64,000 bases of DNA from Novosphingobium taihuense (GTDB lineage: Bacteria; Pseudomonadota; Alphaproteobacteria; Sphingomonadales; Sphingomonadaceae). Below the pieces are notes generated by a model. The model was not told the DNA's origin and made no database searches. It was given only the letters and a program-made list of their open reading frames with translations. Location: the NCBI RefSeq assembly GCF_007830315.1, contig NZ_VLKJ01000001.1:1-64000 (forward strand), written 5' to 3'. Made by a program: the position numbers and the translations under genes. Below, piece after piece: positions 38,935 through 48,126 of this stretch (positions are counted from its first letter, which is position 1; each line of letters begins with the position of its first letter).

Positions 38935-39959
38935 GCAAGAAAAAACGCCTTCTGTCATGGCTTTGCGGAGCACTTCTGCTCACCAGCCTGAGCGTCGTGT
39001 CCAGTGCTCCTGCCCAGGCTGCGGCCGGCCCCGGGCGCTGCACTGGCAAGTTCGTCAATCCGATCACGGACATCTGCTGGTCGTGCCTGTTTCCGATCTC
39101 GATCGGTGGCCTGAAGATCTGGCCGTCAAGCCGTCCCGATCCGAGCAACCCGGCTCTCCCTGTTTGCCTCTGCGGTTTGCGGCCCGGCATCGCCATGGGG
39201 TTCTGGGAGCCGGTCCGGCTTGCCGACGTCAGCATGAAGCCATGGTGCTTTGTCAATCTCGGCGGGATGAAGCTCGATCCGGGGTTCGACATCGGCTTCA
39301 AGTCGATGGCGGGGCCATCGGCGGTTGGCGGCGCCACGCAGTACAACTCGCAGTGGCATGTCCACTGGTATGCCTATCCGCTGATATACTGGATGGAGAT
39401 CGTCGCCGATTTCCTGTGCCTCGAGTCCGGCTCGATCGACATCCTCTACATCACCGAGATTGATCCGCTGTGGCAGGACAGCGAGCTCACCGCGATCATC
39501 AATCCCGAGGCGGTCCTCTTCGCCAATCCCTTGGCGCTTGCCGCCTGTGCAGCGGACTGCGTGGCGGCAACAGCCAAGCTGCCGACCGATGAGCTGTTCT
39601 GGTGCGCGGGCTGCCAGGGCACGATGTATCCGCTCAACGGCAATGTCTCGGCAACGATTGGCCATGTCCAGGCCTCACGGCTCGCACTCGCCCGCTTCTC
39701 CTACAAGCTCCACCGCGAGCTCGTCGCCTGGGGGACGATGGGCAGCAAAGGGCTTTGCGGCAAGTACCTGATGCCGGTGATGCGCAAGCAGCAGTACCGC
39801 TTCCAGGCCACCAATCCCAATCCGCAGACCAAGGGCCGCTACGCCTGCGCGCCCATTGGTGCCTCCACCACCTTCATGTCGGCAGGCCAGGTCTATCCCG
39901 CGATTGGCGAGGACATGGGCTATCTGGTCTGGCGCAAGCGGAATTGCTGTGCGCTATGA
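38931..39959 (+). CDS. traU: T4SS protein TraU
   Basis: A 342-aa periplasmic Cys-rich protein with signal peptide. It shows CTGKFVNPITDICWSCLFPISIGG and FWEPVRLADVSMKPWCFVNLGG, both strongly characteristic of TraU. It is needed for DNA transfer and pilus assembly in F. Its many cysteines make it a likely client of the DsbC-like protein. The ATG overlaps the traW stop. Confidence 0.92.
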   Translation: MSKKKRLLSWLCGALLLTSLSVVSSAPAQAAAGPGRCTGKFVNPITDICWSCLFPISIGGLKIWPSSRPDPSNPALPVCLCGLRPGIAMGFWEPVRLADVSMKPWCFVNLGGMKLDPGFDIGFKSMAGPSAVGGATQYNSQWHVHWYAYPLIYWMEIVADFLCLESGSIDILYITEIDPLWQDSELTAIINPEAVLFANPLALAACAADCVAATAKLPTDELFWCAGCQGTMYPLNGNVSATIGHVQASRLALARFSYKLHRELVAWGTMGSKGLCGKYLMPVMRKQQYRFQATNPNPQTKGRYACAPIGASTTFMSAGQVYPAIGEDMGYLVWRKRNCCAL

Positions 39960-40720
39960 ACAAACTTCCTCATCTTCTTGTAGTCGCGTCGCTTTCCAGC
40001 CTTGCTGCTTTGGCTGGCGCCTCGGCGCAGACGGCCGAACCGGACCTCGATCTGGCCGCTATCCGGGCGCGGGCCAGTGCTGGTGCCCCCGATGCCGACG
40101 CGCTGTCCGCCAATGCCCGCGCCAGAGCCGAAGCCCTCGCGCGGGAGGCGAGGACCAGCTCCGACGAGGCCGAGGCGCACGCTCGCCGCTACATGCGTGA
40201 GGCCGCCGCAAACACGAAGCCTGGTGAGGCCAGCACATTCGATTTTGACCGAATGGTGGCCGATGCAGGCGCCATGACCAGCGAAGGCATGGGCGAGGCG
40301 CCGAGGTTCATCGCCTTTGCTTCGCTATCGATGCCGCCTGCAGCGCTGCGTGCGATGATCGACGACGTGACCAAGGCTGGCGGTGTTGTTGCCTTGCGCG
40401 GGCTGCCCGGCAACAGCGTCAAGGCTCTCACCACGGCATTGGCCAAAGTTGCCAAGCCCGGCGAGCAGCTGGACGGCGTCGGCATCGACCCGCGGCTGTT
40501 CCGCGCCTTCGGAATCGAGGCGGTTCCCACCTACGTCGTCACCAGCAGCGACTTCGATCTATGCGACGGGTTCGACTGCCGGACGCAAGTTCCGCCGCAC
40601 GACCGGATGAGCGGCAATGTCAGCGCAGCTTACGCGCTCGAGACCTTCGCGCGCGGCGGCGGCCCCGGCGCTTTGCTCGCCGCCCAGCACCTCGCCCGTC
40701 TTGAAAGGCAGGTCCCATGA
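39956..40720 (+). CDS. trbC: T4SS protein TrbC (F type)
   Basis: A 254-aa periplasmic protein with signal peptide (LLVVASLSSLAALAGASA), a helical Ala/Arg-rich N-terminal part, and the TrbC_Ftype domain (APRFIAFASLSMPPAALRAMIDDVTKAGGVVALRGLPGNS, then FGIEAVPTYVV), a thioredoxin-like fold without a CxxC. It works with TraW. The ATG overlaps the traU stop. Confidence 0.87.
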   Translation: MNKLPHLLVVASLSSLAALAGASAQTAEPDLDLAAIRARASAGAPDADALSANARARAEALAREARTSSDEAEAHARRYMREAAANTKPGEASTFDFDRMVADAGAMTSEGMGEAPRFIAFASLSMPPAALRAMIDDVTKAGGVVALRGLPGNSVKALTTALAKVAKPGEQLDGVGIDPRLFRAFGIEAVPTYVVTSSDFDLCDGFDCRTQVPPHDRMSGNVSAAYALETFARGGGPGALLAAQHLARLERQVP

Positions 40721-42444
40721 AACGATCGGTCCTCTCTCTCTCTGGCGTGGGCGCGCTTCTTCTCGCCCTCGTCGGCCCGCTCCACGCCCAAACCACAACC
40801 GATGCTGCCAAGGCCGACGGCAAGGCTTTCGGGCGGGACAAGGCAGCCGCGGCGCAAAGCGCGGCAACGACGAACCCGGATGCAAGCCGCATTCCCAATT
40901 TCGGCGGCACGCCGAGCCAGTCGGGTTACTTCGACGATCCTGACCGGATGAGCCGCGAAGCGGCGAGCCATGCGACGACCAACACTGGCTACAAGGCCAT
41001 GCGGGATTCGATGGACCGGCGCGCCCGGTTTGCGCCGCAGGATCTCGACGCAACGATCGCGCGCAGCAATATGATCAGCGATGACCCGCTCGCCTATACG
41101 AGCGGAATGGCCATTGGCGGCGCACAAGGGCGGTGCGTGCCCTTGCCGCCCGCCAGCGGAACCGCGGCGCGCTACATAGCGACCTGCAATGTCGGCTATA
41201 CGGCGACACAGGAAACGCGGACCTGCCCAGTGACGTTGACCGCGCGTGTCGAGCAGCGGCAGGTCTACGGCTACTATTGCGTAGGCGGCAGCGGTGTGGA
41301 CCCGGCTTCGGTCTACAACTGCAACCGCTACCCCGCGCCGCAATGCACGGTCACGCAGTCCTATCCGATCAACCTGTGCGATCCTTACTTCGGGATCTAC
41401 TGGGGCTGTAACTCGGGCGATCTGAGGGTCGATCTCGTCAGTTGCACGGCGCCGGTCGATGGCGCGACGCCCTACACGGTGACAGGCGAGAACGTCGTCA
41501 CGACCACGCGCGATGAAAGCCTGTGCGCTGGTCTTGCGGCTGATAACTCGTGCCAGGAGGACACCGAGACGTGCACGGACAGCGATCCGGTGACCCGCAT
41601 CATCGATGGCATCGCCGTGACGCAGCCGTGCTGGGCGTGGAGCCGCAGTTACAGCTGTGCGCAGTTCATCGAGGCACAGGACTGCCAGACACTTGAAGCC
41701 ACTCCAGGCTGCAAGCTGATGCGCGAAGACTGCCTCGCGGGCGAGCCCTGCCGCACCTGGGAGCGGGTCTATGATTGCCCAGTTCCAGACCAGCCTGCAA
41801 CGACCGGCCAGTTCATCTGCGACGGTGATGTCTACTGCATCGATGGCTCGTGCGAGACCATTCAGCGCGAGGCTAACGACGAGTTCAAGGACGCGGCCGT
41901 CGCCTTGAACGCGATGAACCAGGCGCGCCGCGAATTCGATCCGAACAATCTCACTCTGTTCAAGGGGACCCGAGAAAGCTGCTCGTCCAAGGTCTTCGGC
42001 GTGCTCAACTGCTGCAAGGGCAAGGGCTTCCCGCTTATCCCGGGCATCCAGCTGCTCGTGGCGCTGGGCTGCAGCCGCGAGGAGATGCTGCTGCATCAGA
42101 AGGATGCGCAGGGTCTGTGCGCCTACGTCGGCACCTATTGCTCGTCCTCGTTCCTTGGCGTGTGCCTGACCAAGCGCAAGGTCTACTGCTGCTTTGAATC
42201 CAAGCTTTCGCGGATCCTTCAGGAGCAGGGCCGCCAGCAGCTGAACAAGCCCTGGGGCAAGCCGAAGACCGAGCAATGCCAGGGCTTCACCATCGACGAG
42301 TTTGCCCGGCTCGACCTCTCGAAAATGGACTTCAGCGAGGTCTACGCCGAGTTCACCGACGCTGCTCGCCTGCCTGACGAGCTGCAGGCCACCCAGGACA
42401 TCCAACAGAAGATCGAGGACTATTATGCCCGCGCCCGCCAGTAA
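40717..42444 (+). CDS. traN: Mating-pair stabilisation protein TraN
   Basis: A 575-aa outer-membrane protein with signal peptide and about 50 cysteines, for example YGYYCVGGSGVDPASVYNCNRY, CTDSDPVTRIIDG and VLNCCKGKGF. TraN contacts recipient cells and stabilises mating pairs; in F-like plasmids its tip decides recipient specificity. F TraN is about 600 aa. It overlaps both neighbours. Confidence 0.9.
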   Translation: MKRSVLSLSGVGALLLALVGPLHAQTTTDAAKADGKAFGRDKAAAAQSAATTNPDASRIPNFGGTPSQSGYFDDPDRMSREAASHATTNTGYKAMRDSMDRRARFAPQDLDATIARSNMISDDPLAYTSGMAIGGAQGRCVPLPPASGTAARYIATCNVGYTATQETRTCPVTLTARVEQRQVYGYYCVGGSGVDPASVYNCNRYPAPQCTVTQSYPINLCDPYFGIYWGCNSGDLRVDLVSCTAPVDGATPYTVTGENVVTTTRDESLCAGLAADNSCQEDTETCTDSDPVTRIIDGIAVTQPCWAWSRSYSCAQFIEAQDCQTLEATPGCKLMREDCLAGEPCRTWERVYDCPVPDQPATTGQFICDGDVYCIDGSCETIQREANDEFKDAAVALNAMNQARREFDPNNLTLFKGTRESCSSKVFGVLNCCKGKGFPLIPGIQLLVALGCSREEMLLHQKDAQGLCAYVGTYCSSSFLGVCLTKRKVYCCFESKLSRILQEQGRQQLNKPWGKPKTEQCQGFTIDEFARLDLSKMDFSEVYAEFTDAARLPDELQATQDIQQKIEDYYARARQ

Positions 42445-43276
42445 GGCCGCGTGGTGGCTGCTTGCCGCCTGCGCGATTGCCAATTCCGTTTGCCAGTTGT
42501 CTCCGGCGACCGCCCAGTCGGTCGCAAGCCGGACCGATGCGCCGCCCAGCGCACAATCGGCCGAGCGCCAAGATAGCTTCTATTGCGAGGAACGGCGGCT
42601 CGGATACTGGTTCTACTGCGAGCGGCCCAAGACGCCGGAGCAGAATTCGCCCTCGCCAGCACCTGCGGCCAGCGCGACCAGTCAACTTGATGCGATCACG
42701 GCGACGTTGCGCGAACTGAAGGCCAAGGCGATCCTCGAGCCGACGCCGGCAAATGTGACGGCCTATATCCGGTTCCAGCGCGCGCAGCTCGACCGGGCAT
42801 CGCTCTTCAGCGACGTCTGGCAGCGGGCGATCTGGCAGGATCCCGAGCTCGACTACACGCTGCAGCGCCCGGTCTCGACACTTGGCAAGCGCCAGTGGCA
42901 GGATTCGCGAAGCGCGGAACGGAACGCCGCGATGGCCCAGCTTTCCGAGCGCTACGGGCTGTTCTACTTCTTCGCCCAGAGCTGCGGCGCTTGCGAAGTC
43001 ATGTCGCCAATCGTGCAGAGCGTTGCCTCGACCTGGCATATCGCCGTGCGCGCGATTTCGACCGATGGCGGCCCGTCGCGGCATTTCCCGAACTACACGG
43101 TCGAGACCAACCAGCGCAGCCGCATGGGGCTCGAGCCCAAGATCACGCCAGCGGTCGTGCTCTGGGACGCGCAGACCGGCCGCCCCATTCCGATCGGCTA
43201 CGGCGTCATGAGCGCCGACGAGCTTCAGGACCGGATTTACCTCCTCACATCGAAGGAAGCTGGACGTGACTACTAG
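42425..43276 (+). CDS. traF: T4SS protein TraF (F type)
   Basis: A 283-aa periplasmic protein with signal peptide, a conserved region (RQDSFYCEERRLGYWFYCERP) and a thioredoxin-like domain with CGAC (YFFAQSCGACEVMSPI), then PKITPAVVLWDA. It is an F-pilus assembly protein with a possible redox role. The ATG at 42425 overlaps the traN end; the open frame from 42302 is traN's shadow. Confidence 0.88.
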   Translation: MPAPASKAAWWLLAACAIANSVCQLSPATAQSVASRTDAPPSAQSAERQDSFYCEERRLGYWFYCERPKTPEQNSPSPAPAASATSQLDAITATLRELKAKAILEPTPANVTAYIRFQRAQLDRASLFSDVWQRAIWQDPELDYTLQRPVSTLGKRQWQDSRSAERNAAMAQLSERYGLFYFFAQSCGACEVMSPIVQSVASTWHIAVRAISTDGGPSRHFPNYTVETNQRSRMGLEPKITPAVVLWDAQTGRPIPIGYGVMSADELQDRIYLLTSKEAGRDY

Positions 43277-44714
43277 GATGAAAAGAGCCATCGCTGCGCT
43301 TCTGGCAGCCGCCCTCCCCTTCGCCCTCCCGCTGTCTGGCGCATCGGCCGACGTCGGCAGTTCGATGGACTCGTTTCTGAACGACGTCGGGGGCGCTGCC
43401 AACGTCAACGGACCGACCGCGTTCCAGGGGCAGTCGGCCGGCTATTACAGCCTCGGCAATGTCTGGACGCGGTTCCCGCAGAAGACGACCAACATCGCCA
43501 ATCTGCAGTTGCCGCGCGCTCGCGCCGGTTGCGGCGGCATCGACATCTTTGCGGGGTCCTTCAGCTTCATCAACGCGAGCGAGATCGTCGCGATGCTGAA
43601 GGCAGTCGCGAACAATGCTGTCGGCTTTGCCTTCAGCCTAGCGATCGACACGGTCTGCCCGGAATGCTCGAAGATCATGCAGGAGTTCAGCCAGAAGGCT
43701 CAGCTCATGAACAACCTCAACATCAACTCCTGCGAGATGGCCCAGGGTCTGGTGGGCGGGATCTGGCCCAAGGGCGACCTTGCCGACAAGGCGATCTGCG
43801 AAGCGATCGGCAACTCCGAAGGGATTTTCACCGACTATGCCGCGGCCAAGCATGGGTGCGGCACCAAGGGGCAGCGATCGAGCACGACCGCGCAAGGCTC
43901 AGGCAAATATGATGACGTCAATCCCGGGGTGCCGCGCAACTACACCTGGACGATCCTCAAGAAGTCGGCGTTCTTCTCGCCAGGCGGCCGGTTCGACGAA
44001 GAGCTCGCCGAATATGCGATGACGCTGCTCGGCACGATAATATACGTGCCCCCAAAGGACGATGAGCCGGGCAAGTTCGTGCCAATCGTCGGCGAAGCCT
44101 CGTCCACCCTCGTGACTTCGCTGCTGGATGGCACGGCGAATGGCAATGTCCTCATTTTCGACTGCGACGAGCCGGAAAAGTGCCTCAACCCGGGCTTCAA
44201 GTCGCTGAGCCTGCCGGCATCGAAAGCGCTGCGGCCGCGCGTGGCTGCGCTCATCGGCGGTATGGTTCAGGCCATCCGCGACGACACCGCGATCAGCGAA
44301 GAGCAAAAGGAACTGCTGCAAGTCGCGTCTATCCCGCTCTACAAGATCCTGACCGTCCAGGCGGCCTATGGCCGGGGCATGCCGACCGACGACCGGGAGA
44401 CCCTGGCCGAGATCGCCAGTGTCGACCTGCTGTTTGCTGTGCTCGACCGGATAGTGAGCGAGGCGGGCCGCTCGATGTCGAGCTTCATCGGGGCCGACGA
44501 AGCCAAGATCGCCATGTGGCAGAATCAGGTCAATGTCGTGCGTCAGGCGCTCGCTGACCGGCAGGCCAACACGCATCTCAAGGTCAATGCGGTGCTGCAG
44601 ATCATCGAGAAGACGGCGTTCATCGAGAACGTGCTGGCCGCCTCGATGTCGCCCGGAATGGCCGCATCGCTGGACTGGTCGCGCGGCGTCCAGAGCCGCG
44701 CCCTTACCCACTGA
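43266..44714 (+). CDS. traH: T4SS protein TraH
   Basis: A 482-aa protein with signal peptide and TraH signatures (SFSFINASEIVAMLKAVANNAVGFAFSLAIDTVCPECSKIMQEFSQKAQ and NSCEMAQGLVGG). It belongs to the outer-membrane-facing pilus assembly group with TraF and TrbC. A GTG at 43266 has AAGGA 8 bases upstream; the ATG at 43278 is the alternative and lacks a ribosome site. Confidence 0.88.
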   Translation: MTTRMKRAIAALLAAALPFALPLSGASADVGSSMDSFLNDVGGAANVNGPTAFQGQSAGYYSLGNVWTRFPQKTTNIANLQLPRARAGCGGIDIFAGSFSFINASEIVAMLKAVANNAVGFAFSLAIDTVCPECSKIMQEFSQKAQLMNNLNINSCEMAQGLVGGIWPKGDLADKAICEAIGNSEGIFTDYAAAKHGCGTKGQRSSTTAQGSGKYDDVNPGVPRNYTWTILKKSAFFSPGGRFDEELAEYAMTLLGTIIYVPPKDDEPGKFVPIVGEASSTLVTSLLDGTANGNVLIFDCDEPEKCLNPGFKSLSLPASKALRPRVAALIGGMVQAIRDDTAISEEQKELLQVASIPLYKILTVQAAYGRGMPTDDRETLAEIASVDLLFAVLDRIVSEAGRSMSSFIGADEAKIAMWQNQVNVVRQALADRQANTHLKVNAVLQIIEKTAFIENVLAASMSPGMAASLDWSRGVQSRALTH

Positions 44715-44747
44715 CCGGGCCAACCACATCAAGGCGGGACAACAGAC

Positions 44748-47450
44748 ATGGTCGAGATTTTCACGGTCGGCGGCGGGGACTATCTGGTCAACGTCTTCCA
44801 GGCGGTCGCCGCCTGGACCGGCAACGGGGGCTACAAGAGCCTGCTCCAGGTGGTGATGGTAATGGGGCTTGGCCTGTCTGCCCTGACCCTTGCGTTCAAC
44901 CAGGACTGGCGCGCCTGGATCAACTGGTTCCTCGGCGCAACGCTCATCTACTCCTGCCTAATGGTGCCGCGGCTCGAGGTCCATGTGACCGACCGGCTCA
45001 ATCCGAGCCTTGCCCCGGCCAATGTCAGCAACGTGCCGCTGGGCCTGGCCTTGATGGCGAGCTTTACCAGCCAGGTCGGCGACTATCTGACGGGCTCGGC
45101 AGAAGTGGTGTTCGGCCTGCCCGGAGATCTCAACTATTCGAAAAACGGGATGATCTACGGCGCGCGGCTCTACGATGCGACCCGGTCCTTGCGGATTTCC
45201 GATCCGGAGTTTGCTGCCAATCTCGACGAGCATTTCCGGCAATGCGTGTTCTACGACGTCCTGCTCGGCCGCTACTCGATGAAGGAGCTGGCAGAAACCG
45301 GCGACATCTGGGCGACGATCGCGCCGGGAAGCCAGGCGCGCGCACAGCGCTTCCTGACCCGGGATGCCACTTCAGGCCAGGTGAGCTCGAACATCGTGAC
45401 CTGCCGCGAGGCCTACGACACGCTCAATGCGCAGTGGGCCGGCCTCGTCGATGCGATGGGATCGGTGTTCGGCCGTCAGCTTTACCCCAACCAGACGACC
45501 GCGCTCGCCAAGGCGAAGCTCTTTGCCGACCTGCCAGTGGCCTATCAGTACCTAACCGGCGTCTCGGCCAACGCGACCGAAATCTTCAAGCAGACGCTGA
45601 CTATCAATGCGATGAGCCAGGCGATGCATTCGATGTCCGGCACCAGCGGCGCGGGCAATGTCGACGTCTACGCCCAGACCCGCGCCGACATTCAGACCGA
45701 GCGGACCTATGGCTCGATTGCGAGCAACGCCATGAAGTGGGCCCCACTCCTGAACGTCGTGCTGACCGTGCTGTTCTATGCGCTGTTTCCGGTGCTCTTC
45801 CCGCTCTTCCTGCTCCCCAAGACGGGACCTGTCGCACTCAAGGGCTATGTGACGGGCTTCTTCTATCTCGCGGCCTGGGGGCCGCTGTTCGTGATCCTCC
45901 ACATGATGCTGATGTACAAGGGCGCGGCCGACATGAGCGCGGTCACAGGCAGCAACGGCCTCAGCCTGGCGAGCTTTACCGGAATGGCCGACGTCAACAG
46001 CGATATCGGTCTGCTGGCCGGCTATCTCATCGCATCGGTGCCGTTCCTGGCAGGCGGTGTGGCCAAGGGCGCCATGGCGATTTCCCACCACGCCACGAGC
46101 TACCTCAATCCGAGCCAGAACGCGGCCGAGGAAGCGGCCCGGGAGGCGAGTACCGGCAACGTCTCGCTCGGCAACACCAGCTTCGAAAACTCGAGCGTCC
46201 TCACCCGCCAATTCGCACAAGGCACGATCGCGCCAAGCTTCACGTACGGCGCGCCGCAGACGCGGACCTTCAGCGACACCGGGGCAATGACCACGAGCTT
46301 TCCGGACGGCAGCTACGACCAGATCCCGACCTCCAGCTATCCCTTCACGCCGACGCTGGGCCAGGAATTCACGGCGCGCCTTTCGACGATGGCATCGCAG
46401 GCCCGCGCCAACAGCGAGAGTTATACCAATTTCGCAACGGAATCGACGACCAGCGCGGTCACGAAGTTCCGCGAGCTCAGGGACCAGTTCAGCCGGGGCG
46501 CATCCTTCGAGAGCGCGACCGGTACCTCGAATTCCGACAGCATACAGACCGCATTCAGCGAGGTCGATCAGGCATCGACCAGTCTGCAGCGGCAATTCGG
46601 GCTGTCGCGCAGGGCCGCAGATGACATCTCTACCGCTTGGTTCCTGGGTGGCGAGGCCGGGGCAAAAGCTGGGATTTCTAATGGCGTGCTCTCGGGAAGC
46701 GTAGGAGCGAAGGGCGGTGGGACACGCACATGGACCGACAGCGACATCGGTATCGCATCCGAAGACCGCTCACGCATCTTTGGGAGCCTGTCCCAGATGT
46801 CTGACAGCCGCAATTGGTCGAGCACCCGCGATGGGTTCGTTCGCTCAGTCAGCACTTCATCAAGCTCGTCGATCTCGAGCACCGCGAGCGGCATGAACGC
46901 ATCTCTGACAGAAGCCCAGAGCTTCACAATCGAAGCTCGTCGGGCCGAGGAGCTTGCCAATCGTCTCGAGAGCCAGGCTTCTTTCTACGAAGGAAACAGC
47001 GCTGCAGGCAGCCTCAATTTGTCCCAAGCCTACCGCGAATGGGGTCTCGCCGAGATCGAAAGCAACCGCGATTTCTATGGCAATGCGCGGTTCGACGATG
47101 TCACGTTCCAGCTCAGCCCGGAAGGCCAAGCATTGCAGGCAAAGTTCATTGAAAGTTATGCCGAGCAGCTTCGCGACGGAATCGACGATCGCCTCGTACT
47201 CGTCCCCGGACAGCCCGTATCCCGACCGGCTATCTCAAGCGCGGGCTCAGTGCGCGGCCGGGCACAGACCGGCGGCGGGGGTTCCGATTCAGTGCCCCGC
47301 GTGGGTGCCGGCAATCTTCATGAAGAGGTGCAAAAGGCTCAGGCGGCCGGTCGCCAGAAGATTACCGGCTCTAGGGGACGTCTAGACGCGATCACCAAGG
47401 GAGCCCAAGGTGCCAGTGCAGAAGCAGCCGATGATGTGAAGGAGTGGTGA
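44748..47450 (+). CDS. traG: Conjugal transfer protein TraG (F type)
   Basis: A 900-aa inner-membrane protein with several N-terminal membrane segments (LLQVVMVMGLGLSALTL, NVVLTVLFYALFPVLFPLFLL, LLAGYLIASVPFLAGGVAKGAMAISHH) and a long Ser/Thr/Ala-rich periplasmic C-terminal half. F TraG has a role in pilus assembly and mating-pair stabilisation, including entry exclusion. It is the last gene of the transfer operon, and a hairpin at its stop ends the run. Confidence 0.88.
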   Translation: MVEIFTVGGGDYLVNVFQAVAAWTGNGGYKSLLQVVMVMGLGLSALTLAFNQDWRAWINWFLGATLIYSCLMVPRLEVHVTDRLNPSLAPANVSNVPLGLALMASFTSQVGDYLTGSAEVVFGLPGDLNYSKNGMIYGARLYDATRSLRISDPEFAANLDEHFRQCVFYDVLLGRYSMKELAETGDIWATIAPGSQARAQRFLTRDATSGQVSSNIVTCREAYDTLNAQWAGLVDAMGSVFGRQLYPNQTTALAKAKLFADLPVAYQYLTGVSANATEIFKQTLTINAMSQAMHSMSGTSGAGNVDVYAQTRADIQTERTYGSIASNAMKWAPLLNVVLTVLFYALFPVLFPLFLLPKTGPVALKGYVTGFFYLAAWGPLFVILHMMLMYKGAADMSAVTGSNGLSLASFTGMADVNSDIGLLAGYLIASVPFLAGGVAKGAMAISHHATSYLNPSQNAAEEAAREASTGNVSLGNTSFENSSVLTRQFAQGTIAPSFTYGAPQTRTFSDTGAMTTSFPDGSYDQIPTSSYPFTPTLGQEFTARLSTMASQARANSESYTNFATESTTSAVTKFRELRDQFSRGASFESATGTSNSDSIQTAFSEVDQASTSLQRQFGLSRRAADDISTAWFLGGEAGAKAGISNGVLSGSVGAKGGGTRTWTDSDIGIASEDRSRIFGSLSQMSDSRNWSSTRDGFVRSVSTSSSSSISSTASGMNASLTEAQSFTIEARRAEELANRLESQASFYEGNSAAGSLNLSQAYREWGLAEIESNRDFYGNARFDDVTFQLSPEGQALQAKFIESYAEQLRDGIDDRLVLVPGQPVSRPAISSAGSVRGRAQTGGGGSDSVPRVGAGNLHEEVQKAQAAGRQKITGSRGRLDAITKGAQGASAEAADDVKEW

Positions 47451-47467
47451 CCTGCAACGGTCACCAC
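47444..47467. terminator. Bidirectional hairpin after traG
   Basis: GTGGTGACC, a 6-base loop, then GGTCACCAC: a perfect 9-bp stem that includes the traG stop codon and reaches the stop of the convergent small gene. Its position between convergent genes suggests a shared terminator, though no T-run follows. Confidence 0.5.
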
Positions 47468-47691
47468 AGTCCGAATGACGCGCCCGCTAAGAATGCGAAA
47501 ACGGCAACAATGACGAAGCCGCCGATGATCGTCAGCTTACGCCCCCAAGGGTCGGCCCAGGCCTTCTTGATACGATACTCCATCAGACGATTCTCGCGGA
47601 GCGCCTGATCAAGCTCCGACAGACCCTCCCAATTCTGGGATGCAGATCGGTTGCCAGTATCGATGTCAAAGTTGCTCATGATCGCATTCAT
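47461..47691 (-). CDS. Small tail-anchored membrane protein
   Basis: A 76-aa protein with a polar N-terminus (MNAIMSNFDIDTGNRSASQNW), a helical middle and one C-terminal membrane segment (LTIIGGFVIVAVFAFLAGASFGLW). The ATG at 47691 with AAGGAG upstream is chosen over the open frame from 47778. Its function is unknown. It is convergent to traG. Confidence 0.65.
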   Translation of the reverse strand: MNAIMSNFDIDTGNRSASQNWEGLSELDQALRENRLMEYRIKKAWADPWGRKLTIIGGFVIVAVFAFLAGASFGLW

Positions 47692-48126
47692 CTCGCTGCT
47701 CCTTGGAACATAGCAGAAACGAGGACAGTAACCAGTAAAACATGCCCCGCAGCGGTGAGTGCGCAGCCTCTCCTCCAATTCGGTCTAGGCCGTCACGTAT
47801 CGGCGTTTTGATCCGGCAAGAGCATCATCTCGCTTCGGATGCCGGGACGGGTCATACTGTCCGCGACGGTCGGCAAACATTTGGTCAAAGCGCTTTGGAT
47901 CGCAGCAATCGAACTCGCCGCTAGCGTCTGCAGTGCTATGAGTGAGTGCATCCTCGCGGATTGGGCCCACCCATCGAGGATCGATGCATAGGCGCGCCCA
48001 TCAAGGATGAATGCACTCGGCGTTTCGTAGAATGCACTCTCTGCTGGGCTAAAGGCATATTCCCATGTTTCCGCGGTAACCGGCGTGCAAAGGCGGTTCC
48101 CCTTGAGGTCGGTATCGCATGGCCGT
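47692..48126. other. Gene-poor region downstream of the helicase gene
   Basis: About 435 bases after the defence helicase. A minus-strand open frame (47793-48155) lacks a clear start, ribosome site or family. Two 18-base near-repeats (CCATC-x-AGGAT-xx-ATGCA) lie at 47971-47988 and 47998-48015 with 27-base spacing. The region may be the decayed end of the defence operon. Confidence 0.4.

Noticed and set aside
40630..42483. Long minus-strand open frame opposite traN
   Set aside because: Shadow of traN; no ribosome site and no recognisable protein pattern.
47971..48015. Two 18-base near-repeats with 27-base period as a CRISPR or iteron array
   Set aside because: Only two imperfect copies, no spacer pattern, no cas or rep gene nearby.
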